From Anaerolineae bacterium (lineage in GTDB: Bacteria; Chloroflexota; Anaerolineae; B4-G1; SLSP01): 18,271 nucleotides of DNA. The number at the start of each line of letters is the position of its first letter. Position 1 is the stretch's first letter. Positions 1-5,872 of the stretch are shown here, in pieces. A program made the translations under genes and the position numbers. Below the pieces are notes generated by a model. That model saw only the letters and a list, made by a program, of their open reading frames with translations, did not search any database and had not been told where the DNA came from. The stretch spans positions 1 through 18,271 of the forward strand of contig JAFGSL010000372.1 of assembly GCA_016934645.1 (NCBI GenBank). The letters run 5' to 3'.

Positions 1-731
1 CCGGGCAAAAGCTGGTCGTGATACTTGGTCTGACCGGTGTAGAAAGCGTTTTGCAGGAAATCGCGCACGCTGTCCTTGGTCCACTGACGGTTCTGGCGAG
101 TGATGTAGCTGTGCGCGTTGAGCAAGTCGGCGATCTGGGCATCACCATAGTTGCCGGTGGCAAAGGCCTCGAAGGCCATGCGCACCCCTTCAGCCTCGCC
201 TAATACGACGGTGGCGTCTCCTTTGTCACTCTTGGTGTAGCCAAAAGGCAGGCTGCCGTTGTATTTGCCGGAGAGGGCGCGTTCCTTCTTGCCCTTGATC
301 GTCTCGCGGCTCAGGTTTTCCGAGTACCACTGGGAAAAGGCGGCGATGATGTGAAACTGGAGCTTGCCTTCTGGAGTAGTAAAGTCGAACTGCTCGGTAG
401 CCGAAGCAAAAGCGGCGCTGTATTCTTGATCCAGCTTTTGCCAGTAACGCAGGATGTCAAAGATGCTGCGCGAAAAACGGTCAAGTTTGTGCACGATGAC
501 GACCTGGATGCGTCCGGCTTTCACGTCTTCCATCAGCCGCCGGAACTGGGGACGTCGGTCGTTGCGCCCGGTGTAGCCCAGGTCAACGTATTCGCCTACA
601 ACCTTCCATCCCTTGCGCACGGCGAATGCGCGTGTCTCGCGCAGTTGGGCCGGGATGCTAAAGTGATCTTCTTGTGCCTGTTCTTTCCTCGAAACGCGGG
701 CATAGATGCCAGCAAACAACTGTTCGTCCAT
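1..731 (-). CDS. Large serine recombinase (site-specific), 3' end outside window
   Basis: The product is a serine recombinase that cuts and rejoins DNA through a phosphoserine link. The visible part is 243 residues. The N-terminal resolvase domain starts with IYARVS, where S14 is the probable nucleophile. It continues with HKLDRFSRS (R85 and R88 are likely catalytic arginines) and a typical long helix near residues 125-150. A 'Recombinase' DNA-binding domain begins near residue 155 with GSLPFGY. The C-terminal part, usually a zinc ribbon and coiled coil, lies beyond base 1. The ATG at 731-729 is preceded by AGGGAG at a good distance. A 57-codon ORF overlaps its 5' end, a promoter lies at 838-866, and a 48-residue gene lies upstream. 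The gene probably mobilises or integrates an element next to the defence operon. Family assignment is secure; the mobilised unit is unknown. Confidence 0.93.
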   Translation of the reverse strand, partial: MDEQLFAGIYARVSRKEQAQEDHFSIPAQLRETRAFAVRKGWKVVGEYVDLGYTGRNDRRPQFRRLMEDVKAGRIQVVIVHKLDRFSRSIFDILRYWQKLDQEYSAAFASATEQFDFTTPEGKLQFHIIAAFSQWYSENLSRETIKGKKERALSGKYNGSLPFGYTKSDKGDATVVLGEAEGVRMAFEAFATGNYGDAQIADLLNAHSYITRQNRQWTKDSVRDFLQNAFYTGQTKYHDQLLP

Positions 732-831
732 CGGTGATCTCCCTTCTCTGAACCAGGTAATGCCCGACCAGGGCAAATTCTTGCGCCTTGAGCAAGAACT
801 GCACTGTTCGGATCAGGGGCGATTTTGCCAT
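658..831 (-). CDS. Possible 57-residue leader protein overlapping the recombinase start
   Basis: An ATG at 831-829 opens a 57-codon frame that ends in TAG at 658-660 and overlaps the recombinase by 74 bases in another frame. The first 35 residues (starting MAKSPLIRTVQFLL) look like a plausible amphipathic small protein. The part that overlaps the recombinase looks like out-of-frame translation. The predicted transcription start from the 838-866 promoter falls almost on this ATG, so it would be leaderless. It may be a translated leader coupled to the recombinase or just a chance frame. No family recognised. Confidence 0.2.
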   Translation of the reverse strand: MAKSPLIRTVQFLLKAQEFALVGHYLVQRREITDGRTVVCWHLCPRFEERTGTRRSL

Positions 832-837
832 AGCTTC

Positions 838-866
838 ATTTTACCATTGGCGGCACTGACAGACAA
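838..866 (-). promoter_or_regulatory. Sigma-70-type promoter for the recombinase
   Basis: Read on the minus strand, there is TTGTCT (bases 866-861), a 17-base spacer and TAAAAT (843-838). This gives 4/6 and 5/6 matches to the -35 and -10 consensus with ideal spacing. Transcription would start near 831 and leave a leader of about 100 bases before the recombinase ATG at 731. This is a prediction from sequence only. Confidence 0.5.
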
Positions 867-977
867 CAGCGTGGGTATATTTCTTCAACCTGGGCTGGCC
901 GGGTTGGCCCAGAGAAGGCAGATATTGTACGGCGCACAAGCCGTCTCTGGGCCTGGATTGCGAACGATGGAACGAAG

Positions 978-991
978 GTAAGGTACCTTAC
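978..991. repeat. Perfect 14-bp palindrome GTAAGGTACCTTAC
   Basis: This is an exact two-fold symmetric site in the 206-base space (832-1037) between the small basic gene and the recombinase, about 110 bp upstream of the recombinase -35 box. Recombinase crossover sites and dimeric repressor operators both have this kind of symmetry. Its function is not established. I see no gene elsewhere in this gap. Confidence 0.5.
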
Positions 992-1037
992 ACTTGAAAC
1001 AGTGGTCTACCGCATGCGACGATCGCCCGTCTGGAGG

Positions 1038-1184
1038 CTATGTGCTTTCTGGTGACTTGTTTTCCGGCGGCCGGTCGCTTGAGCCTTTGTCCTTCTTCTT
1101 TTGGCGCTTGCGCCGCCCGAGCCGGCCCAGGATGCGTTTCAGCTCCTCTTGCTCGGGTGACGGACGTTCTTTCTTCCTGGTCAT
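1038..1184 (-). CDS. Small, highly basic 48-residue protein of unknown function
   Basis: The start is ATG at 1184-1182, preceded by AAGGAG with a 7-base spacer, a near-ideal ribosome binding site. That site decides this start over a longer upstream reading to 1331, whose extra residues look non-coding. The product (MTRKKERPSPEQEELKR...) has a probable short helix around residues 10-25, followed by a Lys/Arg-rich stretch (GRRKRQKKKDK) and a disordered Ser/Pro/Glu tail. It is co-directional with the serine recombinase 307 bases downstream. It could be a recombinase accessory or nucleic-acid-binding peptide, but I recognise no family. The ribosome binding site and amino-acid bias make a real gene more likely than not. 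Confidence 0.55.
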   Translation of the reverse strand: MTRKKERPSPEQEELKRILGRLGRRKRQKKKDKGSSDRPPENKSPEST

Positions 1185-1234
1185 CTTGGCGCTCCTTGAG
1201 TGCGCCCGACCGGTCAGGACTGAATGGGAGTAGA

Positions 1235-1247
1235 TTGTAGCGCTACA
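1235..1247. repeat. TTGTAG/CTACA dyad, copy 1
   Basis: TTGTAGCGCTACA contains the perfect 12-bp palindrome TGTAGCGCTACA at 1236-1247. It lies about 50 bp upstream of the 48-residue gene and overlaps a -10-like TACAAT on the minus strand (1239-1234). No convincing -35 box is present. It may be an operator. A closely related dyad occurs at 1343-1355, and a lone TTGTAG half-site lies at 1288-1293. Confidence 0.4.
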
Positions 1248-1342
1248 CCGATGAACGTGTTCTGTGCTAGTTGCTCTTAAGCTGTTCTTGTAGTATTCTT
1301 GCTGTGAGCATACCCGGTCACACAGAGACACATCCGGTCTTA

Positions 1343-1355
1343 TTGTAGCCTACAA
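1343..1355. repeat. TTGTAG/CTACAA dyad, copy 2
   Basis: TTGTAGCCTACAA is a perfect dyad with 6-bp arms and one central base. It shares its half-site with the copy at 1235-1247. The three TTGTAG half-sites (1235, 1288, 1343) are spaced 53 and 55 bp apart, about five DNA turns, in the divergent region between the leftward small gene and the rightward gene at 1446. It looks like a regulator-binding or recombinase-binding array. This is unproven. Confidence 0.4.
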
Positions 1356-1399
1356 AGGCATTGATGGGTGTGTCAATCTCCGCTTGATGTCCGCTTGGA

Positions 1400-1419
1400 T
1401 TCCGGCGTTTGTGCCGGAA
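1400..1419 (+). other. Hairpin in the leader of the 1446 gene
   Basis: TTCCGGC and GCCGGAA form a 7-bp perfect stem with a 6-base loop, followed by AAAAAGG. No U-tract follows it on either strand, so it is not an intrinsic terminator. It sits 26 bases upstream of the ATG at 1446 and just before the GGGAGG ribosome binding site. It could shape translation of that gene. Confidence 0.4.
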
Positions 1420-1445
1420 AAAGGCCGAAGAAAGGGAGGATAAGG

Positions 1446-1981
1446 ATGGAGGCGGATGAGTACATCCAGGACGGCGAAGAGGCACTGGCGCCCAGGCAGG
1501 TGTGGGCGGATTTGAACAACCTGACCTCATACAAGCGCGCGACGCGGTCGCCGTTGGTTCGGCAGTCGATCTTGTGCCCACTGTGCAAGATCAGCGTGGA
1601 GACATGGCAGCGACTGTCGGAACGAGGACGGTGGTTCTGTCTACAGGATGGATTGGAGGCTTTGATGGCCGAAAAGGTATGCCTTGAGCCAAGCCCGTGG
1701 CGGGCGGCGGCTTATGGGTTCTTGTGGATTCGTTTCTTCTGGCGAGTATCTGCTGTTGAGGCCAGAGATGTCTTGTCCGATCAGGGCGCGATCCGCGAGG
1801 CGTTGGAAGCGCTGCTGCGGGGGAAAAAGTCCGCGTGGATGTGGTGCGGTATGTGTACCGATTGTTTTCGAATGTCGAGAAGAGCCAGTACAGCGACCGA
1901 CAGCGGTGGGCGGTAGAAGAGTTGACCGGGTGTTTGGAAGCGATGAGAACAGGATGCTTGCAGGCCTATCAGCAGAGGTGA
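1446..1981 (+). CDS. Hypothetical protein interrupted by an apparent -1 frame change
   Basis: The ATG at 1446 follows GGGAGGATAAGG, a good ribosome binding site, and is preferred over an ATG at 1368 that lacks one. The first frame runs to a stop at 1914-1916 (156 residues). After the run GGGGGAAAAAG (1819-1829), however, that frame turns into Cys/Ser/Arg-rich noise. From 1829 the -1 frame reads as convincing protein (VRVDVVRYVYRLF...), ending in YQQR and TGA at 1979-1981. Joined, the product is about 178 residues. It has one CPLC motif near residue 43 and several Trp/Leu-rich helices. I recognise no family. The break may be a sequencing indel in the homopolymers, a true frameshift mutation, or slippage on AAA-AAG. 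The gene is separated from the main operon by a promoter and is probably not part of it. Confidence 0.55.
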
Positions 1982-1996
1982 GCCTATGTGACAGCA

Positions 1997-2010
1997 CTCG
2001 ATGAATCGAG
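1997..2010 (+). other. Short hairpin after the 1446 gene
   Basis: CTCGA-TGAA-TCGAG forms a 5-6 bp stem 16 bases after the stop at 1981. No U-run follows, so it is at best a weak 3' end structure for the preceding transcript. Confidence 0.25.
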
Positions 2011-2050
2011 AGAATAAGGCATGTCTTATGCTGACACAAAACGTATTAAA

Positions 2051-2079
2051 TTGACAGCATGATAGTTGTGTGTTATGCT
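2051..2079 (+). promoter_or_regulatory. Strong extended -10 promoter of the defence operon
   Basis: The consensus -35 TTGACA (2051-2056) is followed by a 17-base spacer and TATGCT (2074-2079). A TG at 2071-2072 gives an extended -10. Transcription should start near 2086, leaving a leader of about 50 bases before the ATG at 2138. TTATGCT occurs at 2026-2032 and again overlapping the -10 (2073-2079), and the inverted form AGCAT lies at 2056-2060 overlapping the -35. A repressor could therefore bind symmetric ATGCT/AGCAT half-sites. The leader contains ACCCA-GTT-TGGGT (2092-2104) and GGAG (2126-2129) as the ribosome binding site. Confidence 0.7.
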
Positions 2080-2137
2080 AAGTAACAGAGAACCCAGTTT
2101 GGGTATGGCTTGATGGTTTGACTTTGGAGAACCCGCT

Positions 2138-4825
2138 ATGAGTTTTGATCACTTTTTACATCCTCGCCCCGAAGTGCTTGACGACACCATTGCCGGGATT
2201 GTCGATCTGGCCAATTTGCGAGAACAGGGAAGGCTAGAATCCGAGCCGGCACGTTTCTTCAGCGTCACCTATCCAACAAACGACATTGTGCGCGTTGTCC
2301 AGGCGCTGGATGCGCGATTCTCGCAAGAGCGGGCCGACATTCCCGGTCTCTTTTTGTTTGAAGGCTTGAAAGGCAGCGGCAAGTCTCACCTGTTGTTGCT
2401 GATCTACCACCTGCTTGAGCATCGTGAGGAAGCGGAAAACTGGCTGGCCGAACATCGCCTGACTTGCCGGCTGCCTCGCGACGTGACCGTCATCGTGAAC
2501 AAGTTCACAGACGATCCGCTTGGCTCGATCTGGGATTTGCTCTACCGCCGTTTTGCAGGTCGATCCCGTGGGCTGGAAACCGTCCAGCCCGGCCTCGAAG
2601 AGATTCAAAGCCTGATCGGGGACCACCGGCTGGTTCTCATTCTGGATGAATTGGAGCGAGGCATTCAAAGCATTGGCGATTCGGCGGTGCGGATGCAGAA
2701 TCTGAATTTTTTGCAGATGCTCTCCGAGTGGGCCAACCGGTCCGCCCAGGTGACGCTGTTTGCCAGCATTTACAGCGATCTGGTCGAGCCGGGCGAAACG
2801 CTCAAGCGCGTCTCTCCGGTGCGCGTGCAGTTCCAGCATGCGTCAGATCGAGCCAGAGTTGTTATGTATCGCCTGTTCGAGAATTACACGAACTTTGAGC
2901 CGCGCGCCGTCCGCCCCATTGTGGACAGCTATATTAACATCTGGCGGCGGCAGATTGTGTTCAACGCCGATGAATATGCCGCACAGATGCTTGAAGCGTA
3001 CCCATTCAGCCCCGATCTGCTCAACCTGCTGCTGGAGCGAGTGCCGGCGCGCGGCGGGTTCCAGAATGTGCGGGGAGCGCTGGGATTCCTGGCTCACCTG
3101 GTGCGCATGCACCTGGGGAGAGTGCATCTGATCACACCCGGTCTGGCCTATCTCACCGATCGCGAGGTTGCCATCCGGTTATCCGACCTGGACCCAAACC
3201 AACTGGTCCACCGGGCGCGAAACAACCTGACCGACTTGCAGGCGATCCGTCCGCCTCTGCCATTATTGAGCGAGCTTGTTTCGTCCACTTTGCTCTATAC
3301 CTTGACCGGCGCCGGGCGAAACATGGGCGCGTCGCGGGAAGAACTGGTGCGCGGTGCGATGGTTCCCGACGGAAACATCAATGATATGGAACGCACCCTG
3401 CTGGCCTTGCAGCGCTACGCCGCCAACTTTCACGTGGCTGAAGGCCGCTATTTTTTTGACCAGGAAGAGACGCCCGACGCCAAGGTCGAGTTGCGTGCAC
3501 TGCCCAAGAACGATGTCCTGGCCCGAGCGGAGTTGCGTACCATCTTGCAAAATCTGTTCAATGATACGAATGCCGTTGTGTTTACCGACGTAAATGAAAC
3601 GCGCGAGGCGTTGGGCGCGCTCGACAACAGCGACCTGCGCTATGTCCTTGCGCCGCATGCCCTCTCGCCCGAGGTGCGCCACGAGTTATACTATGGCCTC
3701 CCGGTGCGCAATCAGGTCATTCTGTTGGAGCCGGGCGAACGTACCTTTAACCTGAATGAGAACCCGGACCTTCTGAAATGGGCCAAGCGCTACCTGGCCG
3801 CCGGCGAACTGGCCGATCTGAGCCAGGGCGACGCGCGCCGCACGTATGATCGCATCAAGCTGGCCGAGTTGGGGCAGATCAACGACTATTTGAAGCGGAT
3901 CGGGCTGCGCTATGTGCGATTTGATGCTTACGGCGCGTCGGCGGGACAGGATGAGGTGGATGAGGAATCACTATCGCGGGCGATGACCGCCCAAGAGGTG
4001 CGCAATGTACTCAGCATCGAGTTTTACCCGCGCGATCTGATCGTCGAACACCTGCGCAATCGACTGGGCGAGCTGAGAGAGCGAACTGTACGCGAAGTGG
4101 AACAGGAGTACAAGGCCACGCTGGGTTTTCCGGTGCCGGCCAAAGCCCATTCGGTACCCGACGCGATCCGCGAACTGTGCGCCGACGAGCGACGGCTGAT
4201 CAGCCTGATCCATCCCACCCGTGGTGGTTTTTGCGGCCAGCGCCCCCAGTTGTCACACACCGAGCTTTTGGAGGCAACGGTCGAGTCTCCCCTGGATCCG
4301 GTAGTACTCCGCGATGGGTCACGCCCACAGGGCGAAGGTCAGGGTTTACCTCGTCTCATTGATGATAGGCCTGCCGGAGAAACTGTCATAGGACGTCAGC
4401 CGACTGATGTTCAGATAGCCGGACGGGATGAAGGCACAGGCGAAGTACATCCACCGGAGGCAAGTGTCTCCCCCAGCGTCTTGCGTCGCGAACTGGCGAT
4501 CCGCTACCAGCCGACGCCAGGCCAGTTGCGCCAGGAGATCGCCTTCCAGTTTCAGGATGCTGGCGACGTGCGTGTCTTGCGGGTACGCTTTTCCATTCTG
4601 GTCGAGCAGTCGCGCGCAGACCTGGGCCGGTTTTCCAGTGGGTTACGAGGAAGCCTGACCGGCGAAGGAGACCTGACCGCCGAGATCGTGCTTACCTTTG
4701 ATGGCGAATATGCCAAATCCGCTGTCGAGCAGATGGCTGAGCAATTGCCGGCCATTCCCGGCGGCGAATATACAGCGACCCTGACTTTGCAGGCCTCCGG
4801 GAGCGGGGGGCAGAATAGTGCCTAA
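2138..4825 (+). CDS. DUF499-type AAA+ ATPase (BREX BrxC/PglY-like)
   Basis: This 895-residue P-loop ATPase is the first gene of the operon. Walker A is EGLKGSGKSH (residues 75-84, with K82 contacting nucleotide) and Walker B is LVLILDELE (165-173). A sensor-like strand, VTLFASIYSD, follows around residue 205. The middle (about 300-620) is an ATPase-associated helical region. A linker near 690-770 is rich in Gly, Pro and Asp, and the C-terminal part (about 780-890) looks like a beta-rich domain. This architecture matches the DUF499 proteins found with DUF1156 methylases and PglZ in phage-defence operons, which play the role of the large BrxC/PglY ATPase of BREX. It probably assembles on DNA with the methylase and helicase to license or exclude DNA. 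Start ATG is supported by GGAG at 2126-2129. Confidence 0.85.
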   Translation: MSFDHFLHPRPEVLDDTIAGIVDLANLREQGRLESEPARFFSVTYPTNDIVRVVQALDARFSQERADIPGLFLFEGLKGSGKSHLLLLIYHLLEHREEAENWLAEHRLTCRLPRDVTVIVNKFTDDPLGSIWDLLYRRFAGRSRGLETVQPGLEEIQSLIGDHRLVLILDELERGIQSIGDSAVRMQNLNFLQMLSEWANRSAQVTLFASIYSDLVEPGETLKRVSPVRVQFQHASDRARVVMYRLFENYTNFEPRAVRPIVDSYINIWRRQIVFNADEYAAQMLEAYPFSPDLLNLLLERVPARGGFQNVRGALGFLAHLVRMHLGRVHLITPGLAYLTDREVAIRLSDLDPNQLVHRARNNLTDLQAIRPPLPLLSELVSSTLLYTLTGAGRNMGASREELVRGAMVPDGNINDMERTLLALQRYAANFHVAEGRYFFDQEETPDAKVELRALPKNDVLARAELRTILQNLFNDTNAVVFTDVNETREALGALDNSDLRYVLAPHALSPEVRHELYYGLPVRNQVILLEPGERTFNLNENPDLLKWAKRYLAAGELADLSQGDARRTYDRIKLAELGQINDYLKRIGLRYVRFDAYGASAGQDEVDEESLSRAMTAQEVRNVLSIEFYPRDLIVEHLRNRLGELRERTVREVEQEYKATLGFPVPAKAHSVPDAIRELCADERRLISLIHPTRGGFCGQRPQLSHTELLEATVESPLDPVVLRDGSRPQGEGQGLPRLIDDRPAGETVIGRQPTDVQIAGRDEGTGEVHPPEASVSPSVLRRELAIRYQPTPGQLRQEIAFQFQDAGDVRVLRVRFSILVEQSRADLGRFSSGLRGSLTGEGDLTAEIVLTFDGEYAKSAVEQMAEQLPAIPGGEYTATLTLQASGSGGQNSA

Positions 4826-4909
4826 TCCGGTAAGGTTCTTGTGCGATAGAGGCCATCGCCTGGGCAGCGATTTTCTATCTAGTTCCGACTCGTTCGGGTT
4901 AGGAGCGAC

Positions 4910-5872
4910 ATGGACGGATTTGAGACCCTCTTTGACCGTTTGACAAAGCCCGGCCCACGGTTGCCCTGGCTTCAGGAATGGTTGCTCGACATCTGGAGCG
5001 CCGAGCGATACCAGCAAATGGACCGTCTGGCGTATCTGGAGGATGGAGAAAAACAGGTCAACGAACTGGAAAGCGTGCTTGCCGTGGCCGCGCCGGACCT
5101 TTACAACGAGTTCGTGAGCCTGCCGGACGATCGCCACTTGTTGACCTTTTTGCAGGGCGAACAGCCCGGCGCGGCGGTGGTTTTTGACGGCATGTCTTTG
5201 CGCGAATTGCCCCTGGCACTACACCTGGCCGGGCAGAGCGGACGTCAGGTGCGCGAGATGGGTGTGTCGTTTGCGGCCTTGCCCAGCGAGACGAACGACT
5301 TTGTAGAGCAGCGCCTGGCGGCCGGACACAACGTCGGTCCTTCCAGGTTGCCGACGCGCCGCGAATTGAAGGATCAAGGGATCGCGGCGTATTACTATGG
5401 CGATATCAATGAGCGACAAGCCTTGTCTGCCGGGGACAGGGCCATGTTGCTCTGGTCGCGTTTCCCGGACGTGGTGTATGCCGATTCGGGAGCGCGTTTT
5501 GCGTCCCACTTTGAGGTTATCCATGCTCAGTTTGAGCCGGCCTGGATGAACACGGTGCAGCAGATTCCACGCGAGCGCCCCGTCCTGGTCACCAGCGATC
5601 ACGGCTACATCTTTATCAAACACACCGCGCCGCGCGCGCGGGATGAACTGACCATGTTATCACGGCGGTTTGGCAACGAGCGATTCTATCGCCTGGCCGA
5701 AGGAGAGGAACCGCTGGAGCACCCAGACGTGCATGTTTTCCCCTCCCGTCGCCTGGAGTGCCTGCGCGGACGGGTGACGACGCACAGCTCCGGCGATACG
5801 GCCAATCTGCTCTACCGACATGGCGGGTTGTCGTTGATGGAAATGCTCACTCCCTGGCTGGTGCTGGCATAA
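4910..5872 (+). CDS. pglZ: Compact PglZ-domain protein
   Basis: This 320-residue member of the alkaline-phosphatase superfamily is the hallmark of BREX/Pgl defence. The signature elements are VVFDGMSLREL (90-100; D93 as metal ligand, S96 in the nucleophile position), LVTSDHGY (227-233; D230 and H231 as metal ligands) and the C-terminal HGGLSLMEMLTPW (304-316). It is much shorter than the roughly 800-residue PglZ proteins of classical BREX and lacks their long N-terminal region, leaving close to the catalytic core. The ATG at 4910 follows AGGAG. The gap to the ATPase gene is 84 bases, the widest within the first five genes. The stop TAA shares one base with the next ATG. Its biochemical role in BREX is not settled; phosphodiesterase or nuclease-like activity has been suggested for the family. 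Confidence 0.85.
   Translation: MDGFETLFDRLTKPGPRLPWLQEWLLDIWSAERYQQMDRLAYLEDGEKQVNELESVLAVAAPDLYNEFVSLPDDRHLLTFLQGEQPGAAVVFDGMSLRELPLALHLAGQSGRQVREMGVSFAALPSETNDFVEQRLAAGHNVGPSRLPTRRELKDQGIAAYYYGDINERQALSAGDRAMLLWSRFPDVVYADSGARFASHFEVIHAQFEPAWMNTVQQIPRERPVLVTSDHGYIFIKHTAPRARDELTMLSRRFGNERFYRLAEGEEPLEHPDVHVFPSRRLECLRGRVTTHSSGDTANLLYRHGGLSLMEMLTPWLVLA

Noticed and set aside
351..737. 128-codon open frame on the plus strand
   Set aside because: It is antisense to the serine recombinase catalytic domain, which is the real gene here.
1185..1331. Longer N-terminus for the 48-residue gene
   Set aside because: The added 49 residues look non-coding and cover the TTGTAG palindrome. AAGGAG sits exactly before the ATG at 1184.
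1400..1425. Intrinsic terminator
   Set aside because: The stem is perfect, but it is followed by A residues on the plus strand and no T run on the minus strand.
1368..1445. Upstream ATG for the 1446 gene
   Set aside because: It has no ribosome binding site, and the added residues include the hairpin region. GGGAGG just before 1446 marks the better start.
5758..5871. Upstream in-frame ATG for the methylase
   Set aside because: It would extend the protein 38 residues into pglZ coding sequence without a ribosome binding site. The ATG at 5872 overlaps the pglZ stop and begins at the expected DUF1156 N-terminus.
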